64,000 nt of DNA from DATKRB01 sp963794215 (GTDB lineage Bacteria; Actinomycetota; Acidimicrobiia; Acidimicrobiales; RAAP-2), in assembly GCA_963794215.1 (NCBI GenBank), contig CAWCCQ010000003.1:248001-312000 (forward strand), in the 5' to 3' direction. The translations under genes and the position numbers were made by a program. Below, piece after piece: positions 53,811-64,000 of this stretch (positions are counted from its first letter, which is position 1; each line of letters begins with the position of its first letter). Under the pieces are notes generated by a model. The model was not told the origin of the DNA. It ran no database searches and was given only the letters and a program-made list of their open reading frames with translations.

Positions 53811-56800
53811 GCCCGACCCTCCGCCGGTGCCGGCTGCCGCAGAGCAACCCGACGCGGTCGAGCGCAGCATCCGACGCGGTCCCCGAGGTTCCCGAGGGGG
53901 TGGCCGTCCTGCCCGAGGTTCCCGAGGGGGTGGCCGTCCTGCCCGAGGTTCCCGAGGCCTCGAGCGTGGTGCCCGAGCCGGTGGTCGTCGAGCCCGAGGT
54001 TCCCGAGGGGGTGGCCGTCCTGCCCGAGGTTCCCGAGGGGGTGGCCGTCCTGCCCGAGGTTCCCGAGGCCTCGAGCGTGGTGCCCGAGCCGGTGGTCGTC
54101 GAGCCCGAGGTGCCGCCGGCCCCATGGTGGTTCGTCGTCGGGCTGGCGGTGGCGGCATGCGTGTCGCTCACCATTCAACTGACCTTCATCCACCGTGTGG
54201 CAAAAACGGCGAAGCTCGGCGGCGACGCGTATTACTACGCAAACCAGGCAAAGCTGTTGGTGCAAGGCCACTGGTTCGTGGACCCCTACAAGTGGGCGTA
54301 CGACGGCCACGTGCTCGTCCCCTCGGCCGCGCACCCACCGCTGACCACTCTCACGTTGGCGATCGCCGACATCGCGGGCGCCACCAGCTACGGGTCGCAC
54401 ATGGTGTGGATGGGCCTGCTCTTCACCACCGCCGTGGTGGTCTGCGGGCTGGTCGGCCGGCTGGCGGCCGGCCCTCGCGCCGGAATACTCGCCGCGTTGC
54501 TCGTGGCGACGTATCCCGACCTGTGGGTCAACCCGAGCGTCGTGATGTCCGAGACGCTCGTCATTCTGGCGGTTGCCCTCCTCTTGTGGGCGGTCCTGCG
54601 GTTCTGGCGGCGACCGTCCCTCCGGGTCGCCGTCGAGATCGGGGTCTATCTGGCCCTGGCGGCCCTCGCCCGGTCCGAGCTCGTGCTGCTCGTCGTGCTC
54701 GTGGGCGTCCCCGTCATCCTGCTGTGCCGGAGGATTGGGTGGCGTAAACGGATCGGCCTGGTCGTCGCCATGGGGCTCACCTTCGGCCTCGTCTGCGGAC
54801 CGTGGGTCGGGCGCAACCTCGCCACGTTCCATCACCCCGAGTTCCTCTCCGATCAAGGCGGCGCAACGCTCGCGGTGTCCAACTGCAACCCGACCTACTA
54901 CGGGCCGACCGTGGCCTGGTGGAACATCGGCTGCATCCAGAAGGTGCAGCTCCCCGCACACAACGACGAGTCGGACAACGACGTCTTGTACCGCAAGATC
55001 GCCGACCACTACATCGCCACCCATCGCTCGCGGTTCGTGCAAGTTGCCCTGATAAGAGCGGCGCGCCTGTGGGGCATCTACCGCCCGTACCAGCAGACCA
55101 CGTTCGACGTTCTCGACGGGCGTCCCCAGTGGGTCTCGCTCCTCGGGCTCTGGTTCTTCTACCCGTTCGCGGCACTGTCCCTGGCCGGGCTCGTGATCCT
55201 GCGGCGTCGACGAGTCCTGGTCTTCCCGTTCGTGGCGCTGATGGTCACCTCCACCCTTGCTGTGGTGGCGACCTTCGCCGACACGCGCTACCGGGTCGAA
55301 GCCGACACCGCACTCGCCATTTTGAGCGCTGTCACCCTCGACGCCCTCCTCGGCGCCGGCACCCGCCTGTGGCGCCGCCTTCGTCGTCGTCCTGCCCACG
55401 CAAGTCGTCACAAGCTCGCGGACCTGGCGGCCCCGGCCGCCGCCTCGGACGCTCCCTCAGCCGAGGCTCTTCCGGCGGCCGCCGCGACCGCCATGGCGTC
55501 GAGAGACGCAGGCGAGGCGCCAACCGCGCTGCCGGAGCCTGCTCACCGTGGACCGGAGTCCCTGGCATCAGGGGCGACCAACGGGCACGATGCACTTCAG
55601 GGCCTCATCGACCGCGGTCTGGTGCCCGCGACACCCCCGGTCCGGCCCCCGCGCTTTCCGGCGTTTGACGGGCTCAGGGCGATCGCCGCCATCGGCGTGC
55701 TCCTCGTCCACACGACCTTCGTCACTGGGATCACCTCGCGCAGCTCGTTCGGCAATTACACCGCACGCCTCGAGATCGGCGTAGCGGTGTTCTTCCTCAT
55801 CTCGGGGTTCTTGCTCTATCGACCCTTCGCCGTGGCGCACCTCTCGGGAGGCCCGTCGCTGAGCGCTGGCGCGTTTTGGATCCGGCGGTTACTGCGTATC
55901 GTCCCCGCCTACTGGTTGGTGCTCACGATCTCCACGTTCGTACTGCACGCCGACGCCATCGGACCCAAGCGTGCGGGCGTGAGCTCCTACGTCGTGCACT
56001 ACCTGTTTGGGCAGATTCTACGTGCCTCGGCAAATCTTCTTCGGGGTGACCCAGGCCTGGACACTGTGCGTCGAGATGAGCTTCTATCTCTTCCTGCCCT
56101 TCTATGCCGCGCTGATCGGCTGGGGTCGTGAGCGACGGTCGCTGCGGGCCCGTCTGGGCACCGAGTTCCTGGGCGTGCTCGGATTGCTCGTCATCAACAT
56201 CTGCTGGCGGGTGTGGGTCCTCTCTAACCAGCACGGGCACTCACCGCTCTTCAGGGTGATGACGGTCTGGCTGCCCGCACAGCTCGACCTCTTCTCGCTC
56301 GGGCTCATCCTGGCGGTGACTAGCGCCTGGTTCCACCACACCGACTCCGAGCCGCGATTGCTCGGCCAATGGTGGTTCCCGTGGGCGAGTTGGCTCTGTG
56401 CCGCCGGTGTGTTCTGGGGGCTCTCGCACCTCGGGATGCCGATCATCCCGGTGTTCACCCAGTCCTTCAAGTACATGGCGCTCCAGACGCTCTATGGCCT
56501 CTTCGCCTTCTTCCTCCTCTTGCCGGCCGTCTTCGGACCCCAGCGCAAGGGCCTGATCCGCAGGTTCCTCTGCAGTTGGCCAATGGCCTCACTCGGAATC
56601 GTGTCCTACGGCATCTACCTCTGGCACGAAACCTGGATCAACAAGCTGCTGGAGCAGGGCCACCTTCCACTCTTTACGATGGAGTTCTGGGGGTTCTTCA
56701 CTCTGGTGTTCGGGATGTCGGTCCTGTCGGCCGTTCTCAGCTATTTCGTCGTCGAGAAACCGGCCCTGCGACTGAAGAATGCCATCGGTTGGCGACCAAC

Positions 56801-56978
56801 CGCGTTCAGACGGCGCGAGCGGCCGAGCCCGGCACCGACCACCGCACCGAGTCCCGACCTCGAGCCCGTGCAGCCCGACGAGGTGGTGATGGCCGGAGTT
56901 GGGCCTCCGCGCCGGGGCGACGCTTCTGAACCCAACGTGCCCGACGGTGTCGCTGGCGCCGACGACATCATCTCCTAA
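53797..56978 (+). CDS. Fusion of a GT-C (GT39-like) glycosyltransferase and an OafA-type acyltransferase 3 (frame broken)
   Basis: Repaired length about 1059 residues. ATG 53797 overlaps the GT2 stop by 14 bases. A polar start (VPAEPDPPPVPAAAEQPDAV) must shift frame near 53860-53875 to reach the Val-Pro-Glu repeat; GTG 53900 is the alternative start. The GT-C domain (about 110-540) has KLGGDAYYYANQAKLLVQGH with the catalytic Asp region, then many helices and a 160-residue extracytoplasmic section. An Ala/Pro-rich linker leads to acyltransferase 3 from about residue 619 (FPAFDGLRAIAAIGVLLVHT, FFLISGFLLYRPFA). The frame changes again at about 56015 before FGVTQAWTLCVEMSFYLFLP. The C-terminus is polar. 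Confidence 0.78.
53882..54103 (+). repeat. Two perfect 111-bp tandem repeats encoding a Val-Pro-Glu-rich stretch
   Basis: 53882-53992 and 53993-54103 are identical. Each contains two 30-bp units (CCCGAGGTTCCCGAGGGGGT...) and one 51-bp unit. In the GT-C frame they read PEVPEGVAVL twice, then PEVPEASSVVPEP with VVVE. The 37-codon period keeps frame, so copy number can change without breaking the protein. Confidence 0.95.
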
Positions 56979-57039
56979 ACGCGCCCTGGCCACGACGTCC
57001 TTCGAGTGTCGCTGCTCGACGATGCGGAGGAAGAACTGC

Positions 57040-60000
57040 TCAGCGCGGGCGCGTGGCTCGGTGTCGGACCACCGTCACGACGGCGTCTACACCGAGCAAC
57101 AACAAGGCCATCCACACGAGCGAGTTGGCCGGCCCGAAGAAGGCCGGCCAGTTGATGTCGGGCAGGTAACGGTGAGCCGCCTGCCGGTCGGCCACGAAGA
57201 TGGCCGTAGCCACGACCAAACCCACCGCTCCCAGCGCGATCACGGCGCGGCTCCACCGCACGGACAGGCCCAGACCGATCAGCGACGCGACCAACAGACC
57301 CGCCACGGGCGCAACGATCGCCGATGCCACCAGGCCGCAGAGCACGGCGGTCACGATGGCGACGATCGCTGAAGGCGAACGACCTGAATAGCACCACGGG
57401 GCGGTCACCAGCGGACGGAGGGGACCGCCGTAACCCACGTCGCCGTCGGGCCCGACTGGCCCCCCGGGATCGACGGAGCCGTCCGATCCGCCGGGGTCGG
57501 GGCCACTGCCGTCGTGCAACGCACTGCCGTCGTGCAATGCACTGCCCTCTTCAGGTCCTGCCGGCATGTGGGCCATCGGCACGCCGAATGGTTGGGTGAA
57601 GAACTCGGCCCGCCACACGACAAGGGCAGTGGACGACGAGCTCGCGGCCCGGGGCGAGCCATCGGTCGGGGCCTCGGGCGAGCCGTCGGTTGCGAGTCGT
57701 GTCCGACGACGCGTCCAGCGCCTGCGGCGGCGCGTCACCTCGCGCCCACCGAGCCACGGCGGATCGAGCGCGATGAGCCCGATCGCTCCGACCAGACTCG
57801 CACCGGACACGATCAAGGCTGCGTCGATGACGCGCTGGGGCGTCCACGTGAGATGAAATACCGTCGTGCCCCTGGCCAGCGCGCCAGGCACGTACCAGCC
57901 GTTGGCGTACCCGTCGATGAGCATGGAGGTTCCCAGCGCCCGACCGCCAGCCGTCGTGGCTTGCCAGCCGCGGCTCTGGCTCTGTCCGAGAACCAGCCAA
58001 AACGGAGTGCCGTTGCCCGCCACCGACACGGTGACCTGGCTCCGTCCCTGGTTCAGCACCCGCACGGCCGGGGACGGGGCGCTCGCCACGCTGGGCAGCT
58101 GCCCCCCGGGGGGGGTCGGAAGCGCCGCACCGCCAGGGGCCGAGGCCAGCGACAGCGCGTCGATGTCGAACCCTGAGGGCACCCTCGTTGCCGTGGTAAG
58201 CACGTGGGTCCCCGCGCTGAGCGTGACCCCCTGCGCCGAGTTCCCACATCCCGAGATGCTCAGGCCATCACCGTCGAGGGCGGCAGAAGTCGAACCGGTG
58301 ATTCGAACGTCGACGGGTACGCCGTCGACGTTGAGGAGGCCCGACTGGCACGGCGAGGGGATCGACGCCGGCACGCTGGACCCGACGACACCGGGGATGC
58401 CCACCTCGGCAAGGCCGATCGGCTGAGTGTCCTCCCGACCGGACAAGTAGTCGAGTGAATGGACGGCGCGCACCGCGTCGATGGTCACGGTGACCTGGTT
58501 GCCGCTCAGCGCGGGGAAATCGACGGGAACGCTGGTCGTCGCGCCCTGGGTACGACCCTTGCCAGTGGCGATGGACGGGAGATCGACCGTGCGTGATCCG
58601 CTGGCAGTCGTCAGCGTGATCCGCGTCGGGATGGAGTGCCGTCCGTCCGCCACCACCTCGAGGTCCAGTGTGGAGAAGCTGATCGACCGGTTGAAGCTGA
58701 ATCGCACCCAGTTGCCGATCTGGTCGCCGAATCCCGGCACCCACGCCGTCGAGGGGTCACCATCGATCGCGGCGGAAGCCCGGGCGTCGAGGTCGCCCGG
58801 CAGACGGCTCGAGGAGTTGCTCGCCACCACCACGGCGGGGCCCAAATCGGCCCCACGCGTGGCGCCCGTGCTCGAGCTAGCTCCGATCTGGCCGAGCAAC
58901 TGCCCTACCTGATAGTCGGAGTCGAGCGTGGAGATTCGAGCAGTGCCGCCAATGGTGAAGGTTCGAGCCGTCGGCAGCGTGAACGCCCGAGCGAGACTCG
59001 ACTCGGGATCGGTGCGCGGTGGCACCGTGGCCGCCCGGAGCCGGTCCATCTCCACGATCAGCTCGTGGGACAACGAGGCAGTACCGGCCCGAGCCAACAG
59101 ATCGGTCGGCAAACGCAGCACCTCATTGACCGCCGTCACCCCGGGGATGGCTACCTCCGCGAAACCGACACCGCTCAGACCTGCGTATGTCTTGCGGGTG
59201 CCGGCGCTGGTGGCGTCCACGGTGATCGACAGGGTGCGAAAGGAACGGGTGGAAAAGGGCACGACCTGGCCCGCACCCGTGCGCGAAGGGGGACCGAGCG
59301 CCACGTTCAGAGGGCGACCACCGTCAAAGCGCACGGTCGCCCGAGTGATCCACCGGTTCTGGCTCGGACCGTGGGCTTGGAGCAAGGTGACGTGACTTGT
59401 CGTGACGGGCTTGGCCAGCTCGATCTGGATGGTCTGGTTCGTGGCGGGACCGAACGCCCCCTCGGTCCACACGGTCGCCGGGTTCCCGTCAACCGCCGCC
59501 TCGGCCTGGTCCTCGGGTGTGTTGGTGATCACATTGCCATAACTCGTCGCCCGCACGGAGGTGACGCCCGTCAGCTCGGCCACGGTCTGCGTCGAAGAAC
59601 CCGCACCGGGGAACAGGTCGATTGGCTGCTCACTCGGCTCGGGAGCGAGTGGGGTCTCGCCCGCCTGCTCCACGTAGCCGTAATCATCGTTCAAGGTGCC
59701 CCAGGTATCGAGCTGCTTCTGGTTGGTGTCGGTCAGCACCAGCACGGCGCCCTCGGCCATCGCCCGCGAGAGGGTCGAGGGGTGGGCGTCGAGCGTCGCC
59801 GAGTAGACGATGGTCGGATTGCCGGCGAGCAGCCCGAGCGACGCGAGGTTGACGAGCCCTTGGCCGCTTCCGGCCACCACCAGTGGGGAGGCGGCTGCCT
59901 CGGTCCGCACGATCGGCCGGGCGCCGCTCACCGCGAAGGTCGCCACCGGTGGAGGGAACGACGCACCGGTCGGGATGCCCAGTTGGGTCTCGTCGGTCAA

Positions 60001-61789
60001 GGGATAGGTGATGGTCGTGGGCGGCTTGGGTGTACCGAAGGGGACTGCCGCCCCGAGCCCCGCCGCGGGCGAGGTGAGCTGCAGCCACAGCGGTTGGGGA
60101 CGAGCCGTGCCGAAGCGCTCGTACTGCTCGTCGGACTCAAAAAGGATGTCGCCGGCGCTGAAGAGCCGAGCGATCGGGGCGAGCGAGGATGGGACGAACG
60201 TGCCGTCCTGAATGGACTCGTCGAGCGCTTGGAGGAGATCGATCGAGCCGGGCTCTCCCTGTGGGGGGGCGGTGCGTTGGAGATACGGACGGGTCATGAG
60301 CCCGGGCCAGACAGGATCGGTGGTCACCCCCCAGCGGTAGTAGGCCTCGTCCTCGCCGGGGAGCCCGAGCACCCGGGTGCTGTGGCTCTGGGCGTCGAGA
60401 GAGTGCGCGGCGTCGAGCACGTAGGTGGGGAGCTGCTCGGGACGTGACAGGTTGGTGGCCACCAGCGTGCCGTTCCACAGCGGGGGCAGGTCGGCGACGA
60501 CCAGAGCGGTGGCCAAAGCCAGCACGCCGATGCCCAGCCATCGGCGGTACGCGAGCAGCGCGCTCACCCCCGCACCCAGCAGCAAGGCCAGTCCGAGCAG
60601 GACCAGCGGCACGATCCGATTGGTCGAGCGCATGGCCAGACCCACCGTTGAGTCCGATCCGGCAGCCTTGACGGCGCTCCCCAGGGGCGTCGGGTCGTCG
60701 AAGGGGTAGGCGCCGACGGCCACGACCACACCGAGGAGGATCAGGCCGATAGCGAAGGCCCGGTTGCGCCATCGGCTCACCATGGCCAACCCGAACGAGA
60801 GCGCAGGGACCGCGAAGCTGACCACGATCAGCCACGGCACCTGGGTGTAGTTCAACGACGCCGAGGTCCAGGGTTGGATCTTGTCCTGACCATAGAAGTA
60901 CCAGTACCCGAGGCCCCTGAGCACCTCAGAGGACAACGACGTGGAGGCCACCGTCGGGATCGTCTCGGTGTAGCGAAGGACGTTGATGCCGTAGGCGCCC
61001 TCGGCCCACAGCCCGGCGACCCACCACACGCTCACGAGCGCACTCAGGACTCCGAGCCTGGCCAGCGCGGCCGCCGCCCGGCCCAAGGACACCTCGTGGG
61101 TGACCCACACGGCGCAGACGACCCACAGGATCGGGGCAAGGGCTACCAGCAGAATCGAGGTCGCGTTGACCCCGCCGACCAGCGCGATGACCAGGGCGAA
61201 GAGGGCCGGGTAGCGCCAGCCCCCCCGGCGCACCGCCAGGATCGTCAGCGCCACCATCCAGCCGAGGGCCGCCCAGGGCAGCACGATGGCCGAGATGCGG
61301 GCGATGTAGTCGATCACATACGGCGTGAGCATGTAGGCCAGCGCGGCGGCGCCAGCGCCCAAGCGCGACAGACCGAGCAGGCGGCCGAGCACGAGCACGC
61401 CGGTGCCCGCCGCGAAGAACAAGGTGCCCATCCAGAATCCGCTGGCCTACCCAGGTCGGGATGCCGAGCTCATGGACCAGCCAGTAGTAGGGCCCCATCG
61501 GGAACAGGAAGCCGATGTTCTGGTGGGTCACCGTGCCGGCGCCCACGTCGGGGTCCCACATCGAGATCGTGCTCGAGATGAGGCGCCCGGGATCCAGGTA
61601 GAGGTACTGCTTGGTGTCGGCGGCGACCTGGCCCGGTCGGGTGAGCAGGCACGGGACGTAGCTGATGGCGGCCAGGACGAGCCACGTGGCGGCGTCCACC
61701 GTGCGGCCCCACCACTTGGGTGGCCCCCGGCCCTCGATCACCGGGGAGGTGAGCTCGGGCGCAGGCGGCGAGACGGTGGCGGTACTCAT
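57040..61789 (-). CDS. AftD-like alpha-(1->3)-arabinofuranosyltransferase (DUF3367 type; frame broken)
   Basis: The start (ATG 61789) to GIPTWVGQR is in one frame and FWMGTLFFAAGTGVLVLGRL onward in another. One extra base at about 61438 explains it, giving about 1582 residues. The N-terminal GT-C region has about ten helices with the motif 'SSTISMWDPDVGAGTVTHQN' (catalytic acid loop). A long extracytoplasmic part holds F5/8 type C-like carbohydrate-binding domains (AEAAVDGNPATVWTEGAFG; ASAAIDGDPSTAWVPGFGD). Two or more C-terminal helices (about 1410-1570) end the protein. In mycobacteria AftD adds arabinofuranose to arabinogalactan/LAM; here the glycan is unknown. Minus strand, converging with the rest of the locus. 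Confidence 0.85.
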
Positions 61790-61809
61790 GGGCTCTGAAC
61801 CGGTTGCGA

Positions 61810-61815
61810 AGCATA
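61810..61815 (-). promoter_or_regulatory. -10 element TATGCT upstream of the aftD-like gene
   Basis: Minus-strand TATGCT ends 20 bases before the ATG at 61789, implying a leader of about 14 bases. It lies in the 93-bp divergent gap with uvrB. Confidence 0.45.
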
Positions 61816-61869
61816 CTCAGCGCCGTGCTGGCCCCTAGGGCGGCGGGACCGCCGTGGGGCTGCGGCCGG

Positions 61870-61875
61870 TACCAT
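61870..61875 (+). promoter_or_regulatory. -10 element TACCAT, leaderless promoter of uvrB
   Basis: TACCAT ends seven bases before the GTG at 61883. No LexA-box-like palindrome was seen in the gap. Confidence 0.5.
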
Positions 61876-61882
61876 CAACTGG

Positions 61883-63994
61883 GTGCCCGATTTCGCCGTG
61901 GTGTCGCCATTTCGCCCGGCCGGCGACCAGCCCGCCGCCATCGACAAGCTGGTGGCCGGTGTGCGTCGCGGGGACCGCTACCAGACCCTGTGGGGAATCA
62001 CCGGCAGCGGCAAGACGGCCACCATTGCCTGGGCCGTCGAGGCACTCCAGCGCCCCACGCTGATCATCGAGCCCAACAAGTCGCTCGCCGCCCAGCTCTC
62101 CTCCGAGCTGCGGGAGCTCTTTCCGGCCAACCGGGTCGAGTTCTTCGTGTCGTACTACGACTACTACCAACCCGAGGCGTACCTCCCGACGACCGACACC
62201 TACATCGAGAAGGACTCGTCGATCAACGACGAGATTGACCGGCTCCGCCACGCCACGACGGCCTCGCTCCTCACCCGGCGCGACGTGATCGTGGTGGCCT
62301 CGGTGTCGTGTATCTACGGATTGGGCTCCCCCGAGGAGTACCGGAGCCGCATGCTCCCTTTGGCCGTCGGGGCCGAAGAGGACCGGGGTACGCTGCTACG
62401 CCGGCTGGTGGACCTCCAGTACTCCCGCAACGACGTCAACCTGGTGCGAGGCACCTTCCGGGCCAAGGGTGACACGCTCGAGATCCACCCGGCCTACGAG
62501 GAGACGGCGCTGCGGGTCGAGCTCTTCGGCGACACCATCGAACGAATCGTCCCCTTCGACGTGCTGACCGGGGAGATGGGCGACGAGATGCCTGAGACCG
62601 TCGTCTTTGCCGCCACGCACTATGTGGCGGGGGACGAGACCATCCAGCGGGCGATCGCGTCGATCGAGACCGAGCTGCGCGCCCGACTGACCCAGCTCGA
62701 GTCCGAGGGAAAGCTCCTCGAGGCCCAGCGCCTGAGGGTGCGGACCCAGCACGATCTCGAGATGCTCGCTGAGACGGGAGTGTGCTCGGGTATCGAGAAC
62801 TACAGCCGGCACCTCGACGGTCGCCAGGCCGGGGAGGCTCCCTTCACCCTGCTCGACTTCTTCCCCAAGGACATGCTCGTCGTCATCGACGAGAGCCACG
62901 TGGCCATCCCGCAGCTCCATGGCCAGTTCGCCGGGGACCGGTCGCGCAAGGACGTGCTCATCGAGCACGGATTCCGTCTGCCCTCGGCCGCCGACAACCG
63001 GCCCCTGCGCTTCGAGGAGTTCGTCGAACGGGTACCCCAGGCCCTCTTCGTCTCGGCCACGCCGAGTGCGTTCGAACAAGAGCACTCCACCCAGATGGTC
63101 GAGCAGGTGATTCGGCCGACCGGCCTGGTCGACCCCGAAGTCGTCATCCAACCGACCAAGGGCCAGGTGGACGACCTTCTCGCCCGGATCGACGACGCGG
63201 TGGGCAAGGGCGGGCGGGTGCTCGTCACGACGCTGACCAAAAAGATGGCCGAGGACCTCACCGACTACATGGCCGATGCCGGCGTGCGCGTCCAGTACCT
63301 GCACTCGGACATCGACACGATCACCCGGATCGAGATCCTCCGCGCTCTTCGGCTCGGGACCATTGACGTCCTGGTGGGCATCAACCTACTCCGAGAGGGC
63401 CTCGATCTCCCCGAGGTCTCCCTTGTCGCCATCCTTGACGCCGACAAGGAGGGATTCTTGCGCTCGGCGTCGGCCCTCGTGCAGACAATCGGGCACGCGG
63501 CGCGCAACGTGGACGGCCGGGTCGTGCTTTACGCCGACACCATCACCGACGCCATCCGCGAGGCAGTCGGGGTGACCCAGCGGCGACGCCAGCGCCAGAT
63601 CGACTACAACGCGGCCAACGGGATCGACCCTCAGACCATCCGCAAAGCGGTGACCGACATCCTCGAGCGGCTCCGGGGCTCGGGTGACCAGACCAGCAGG
63701 GCCAAGCGCAGCCGTGCCGAGGTGCGCTCGGGACGAGCGGGCCGGGTGGTGCGCACGCGCATGGCGGTCGGCGGAGGGGGGTGGGCGCCGGGCGGCCCGG
63801 TACCGGGCGAGATGACCGAACTGGTGGCGCAGCTCGAGGCCGAGATGCACGCCGCCGCGGCCGAGTTACGGTTCGAGGAGGCGGCCCTCTTACGCGACGA
63901 GCTGGTCGAGTTGCGCCTGGGCGCGACCGCCGACCCCGGCGACCTGCAGGTGATCGCGGACGTGCAGACCAACACCGACGCGGACGCCGACTGA
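61883..63994 (+). CDS. uvrB: UvrABC system protein B, excinuclease subunit
   Basis: 703 residues, complete. UvrB is the damage-verifying helicase of nucleotide excision repair. Elements in order: FRPAGDQPAAIDKLVAG, Walker A GITGSGKT (about residues 38-45), the beta-hairpin region SYYDYYQPEAYLP, Walker B VVIDESHVAIPQL, helicase motifs TTLTKKMAEDLTDYM and LVGINLLREGLDLPEVSL, QTIGHAARN, and the C-terminal UvrC-binding UVR motif (ELVAQLEAEMHAAAAELRFE). An Arg/Gly-rich linker of about 40 residues precedes the UVR motif. GTG 61883 follows a TACCAT hexamer. uvrA is not in the window. Confidence 0.97.
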   Translation: MPDFAVVSPFRPAGDQPAAIDKLVAGVRRGDRYQTLWGITGSGKTATIAWAVEALQRPTLIIEPNKSLAAQLSSELRELFPANRVEFFVSYYDYYQPEAYLPTTDTYIEKDSSINDEIDRLRHATTASLLTRRDVIVVASVSCIYGLGSPEEYRSRMLPLAVGAEEDRGTLLRRLVDLQYSRNDVNLVRGTFRAKGDTLEIHPAYEETALRVELFGDTIERIVPFDVLTGEMGDEMPETVVFAATHYVAGDETIQRAIASIETELRARLTQLESEGKLLEAQRLRVRTQHDLEMLAETGVCSGIENYSRHLDGRQAGEAPFTLLDFFPKDMLVVIDESHVAIPQLHGQFAGDRSRKDVLIEHGFRLPSAADNRPLRFEEFVERVPQALFVSATPSAFEQEHSTQMVEQVIRPTGLVDPEVVIQPTKGQVDDLLARIDDAVGKGGRVLVTTLTKKMAEDLTDYMADAGVRVQYLHSDIDTITRIEILRALRLGTIDVLVGINLLREGLDLPEVSLVAILDADKEGFLRSASALVQTIGHAARNVDGRVVLYADTITDAIREAVGVTQRRRQRQIDYNAANGIDPQTIRKAVTDILERLRGSGDQTSRAKRSRAEVRSGRAGRVVRTRMAVGGGGWAPGGPVPGEMTELVAQLEAEMHAAAAELRFEEAALLRDELVELRLGATADPGDLQVIADVQTNTDADAD

Positions 63995-64000
63995 TCCCGT

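Noticed and set aside
53882..54103. CRISPR array
   Set aside because: The units are contiguous with no unique spacers and encode a protein repeat in frame.
53777..55411. 544-residue minus-strand frame over the tandem repeat
   Set aside because: The repeat is open in several frames because of its composition. Only the plus-strand frame leads into membrane helices and recognised domains.

Overview
The window is about 70% GC, uses many GTG starts, and is packed with short, overlapping operons. It carries mycothiol synthase (mshD), an AftD-like arabinofuranosyltransferase, an ANTAR response regulator, an actinobacterial GroES-like paralogue and a secreted protein built from the 'GYWLVGSDGGVFAFGDA' type repeat. 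Together these point to an actinobacterium. The repeat protein and the retention of both hisA and trpF make class Acidimicrobiia my best guess (inference). No rRNA, CRISPR array, insertion sequence or prophage gene was seen.

Layout. 1-4441: end of a rodA, a bifunctional-nuclease-family protein, a large secreted repeat protein and a second SEDS gene. 4489-10186: ppk1, a YbhN-type flippase-like protein, an AI-2E-family permease and a polyprenol-phosphate mannosyltransferase-like GT2. 10235-12476: a response regulator and histidine kinase pair. 12513-15122: menF, menG and a MaoC-type hydratase. 15178-19317: a membrane protein, a VIT-type transporter, mshD, nth, a VapBC-like pair whose toxin lacks most catalytic acids, and a 60-residue conserved-looking protein. 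19419-28115: hisDCBHAF, a GroES-like gene, hisI, trpE and a YgfZ-like gene, joined mostly by 1-4 base overlaps. 28101-33897: a second two-component system facing away from trpCFBA. 33944-37463: a fabD-fabG-acpP-fabF operon. 37633-45545: a nitrilase-family amidase, tRNA-Leu(CAA), menC, a small coiled-coil protein, a PdtaR-like regulator, polA and rpsA. 45573-61789: a 16 kb envelope-glycan locus with GT-C, GT4 and GT2 glycosyltransferases, a flavoprotein, a flippase, a GT-C/acyltransferase fusion and AftD. 61883-63994: uvrB.

Two general points govern how the annotation should be read. First, at least a dozen genes, including essential ones (polA, fabD, fabG, fabF) and ppk1, hisC, menC and aftD, are each cut by a single small indel while both halves remain perfectly family-like. 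The simplest reading is uncorrected sequencing or assembly indels, so these genes are annotated as one CDS spanning the break. Second, many transcription-unit heads have a TAnnnT -10 hexamer only 6-9 bases before the start codon, which indicates common leaderless transcripts.

The most unusual gene content is: a malonyltransferase (FabD) with an extra C-terminal biotinyl/lipoyl-like barrel lacking the modified lysine; a GT-C glycosyltransferase fused to an OafA-type acyltransferase behind a Pro-Val-Glu tandem repeat; and the degenerate PIN toxin. I do not see a clearly new defence or mobile system.
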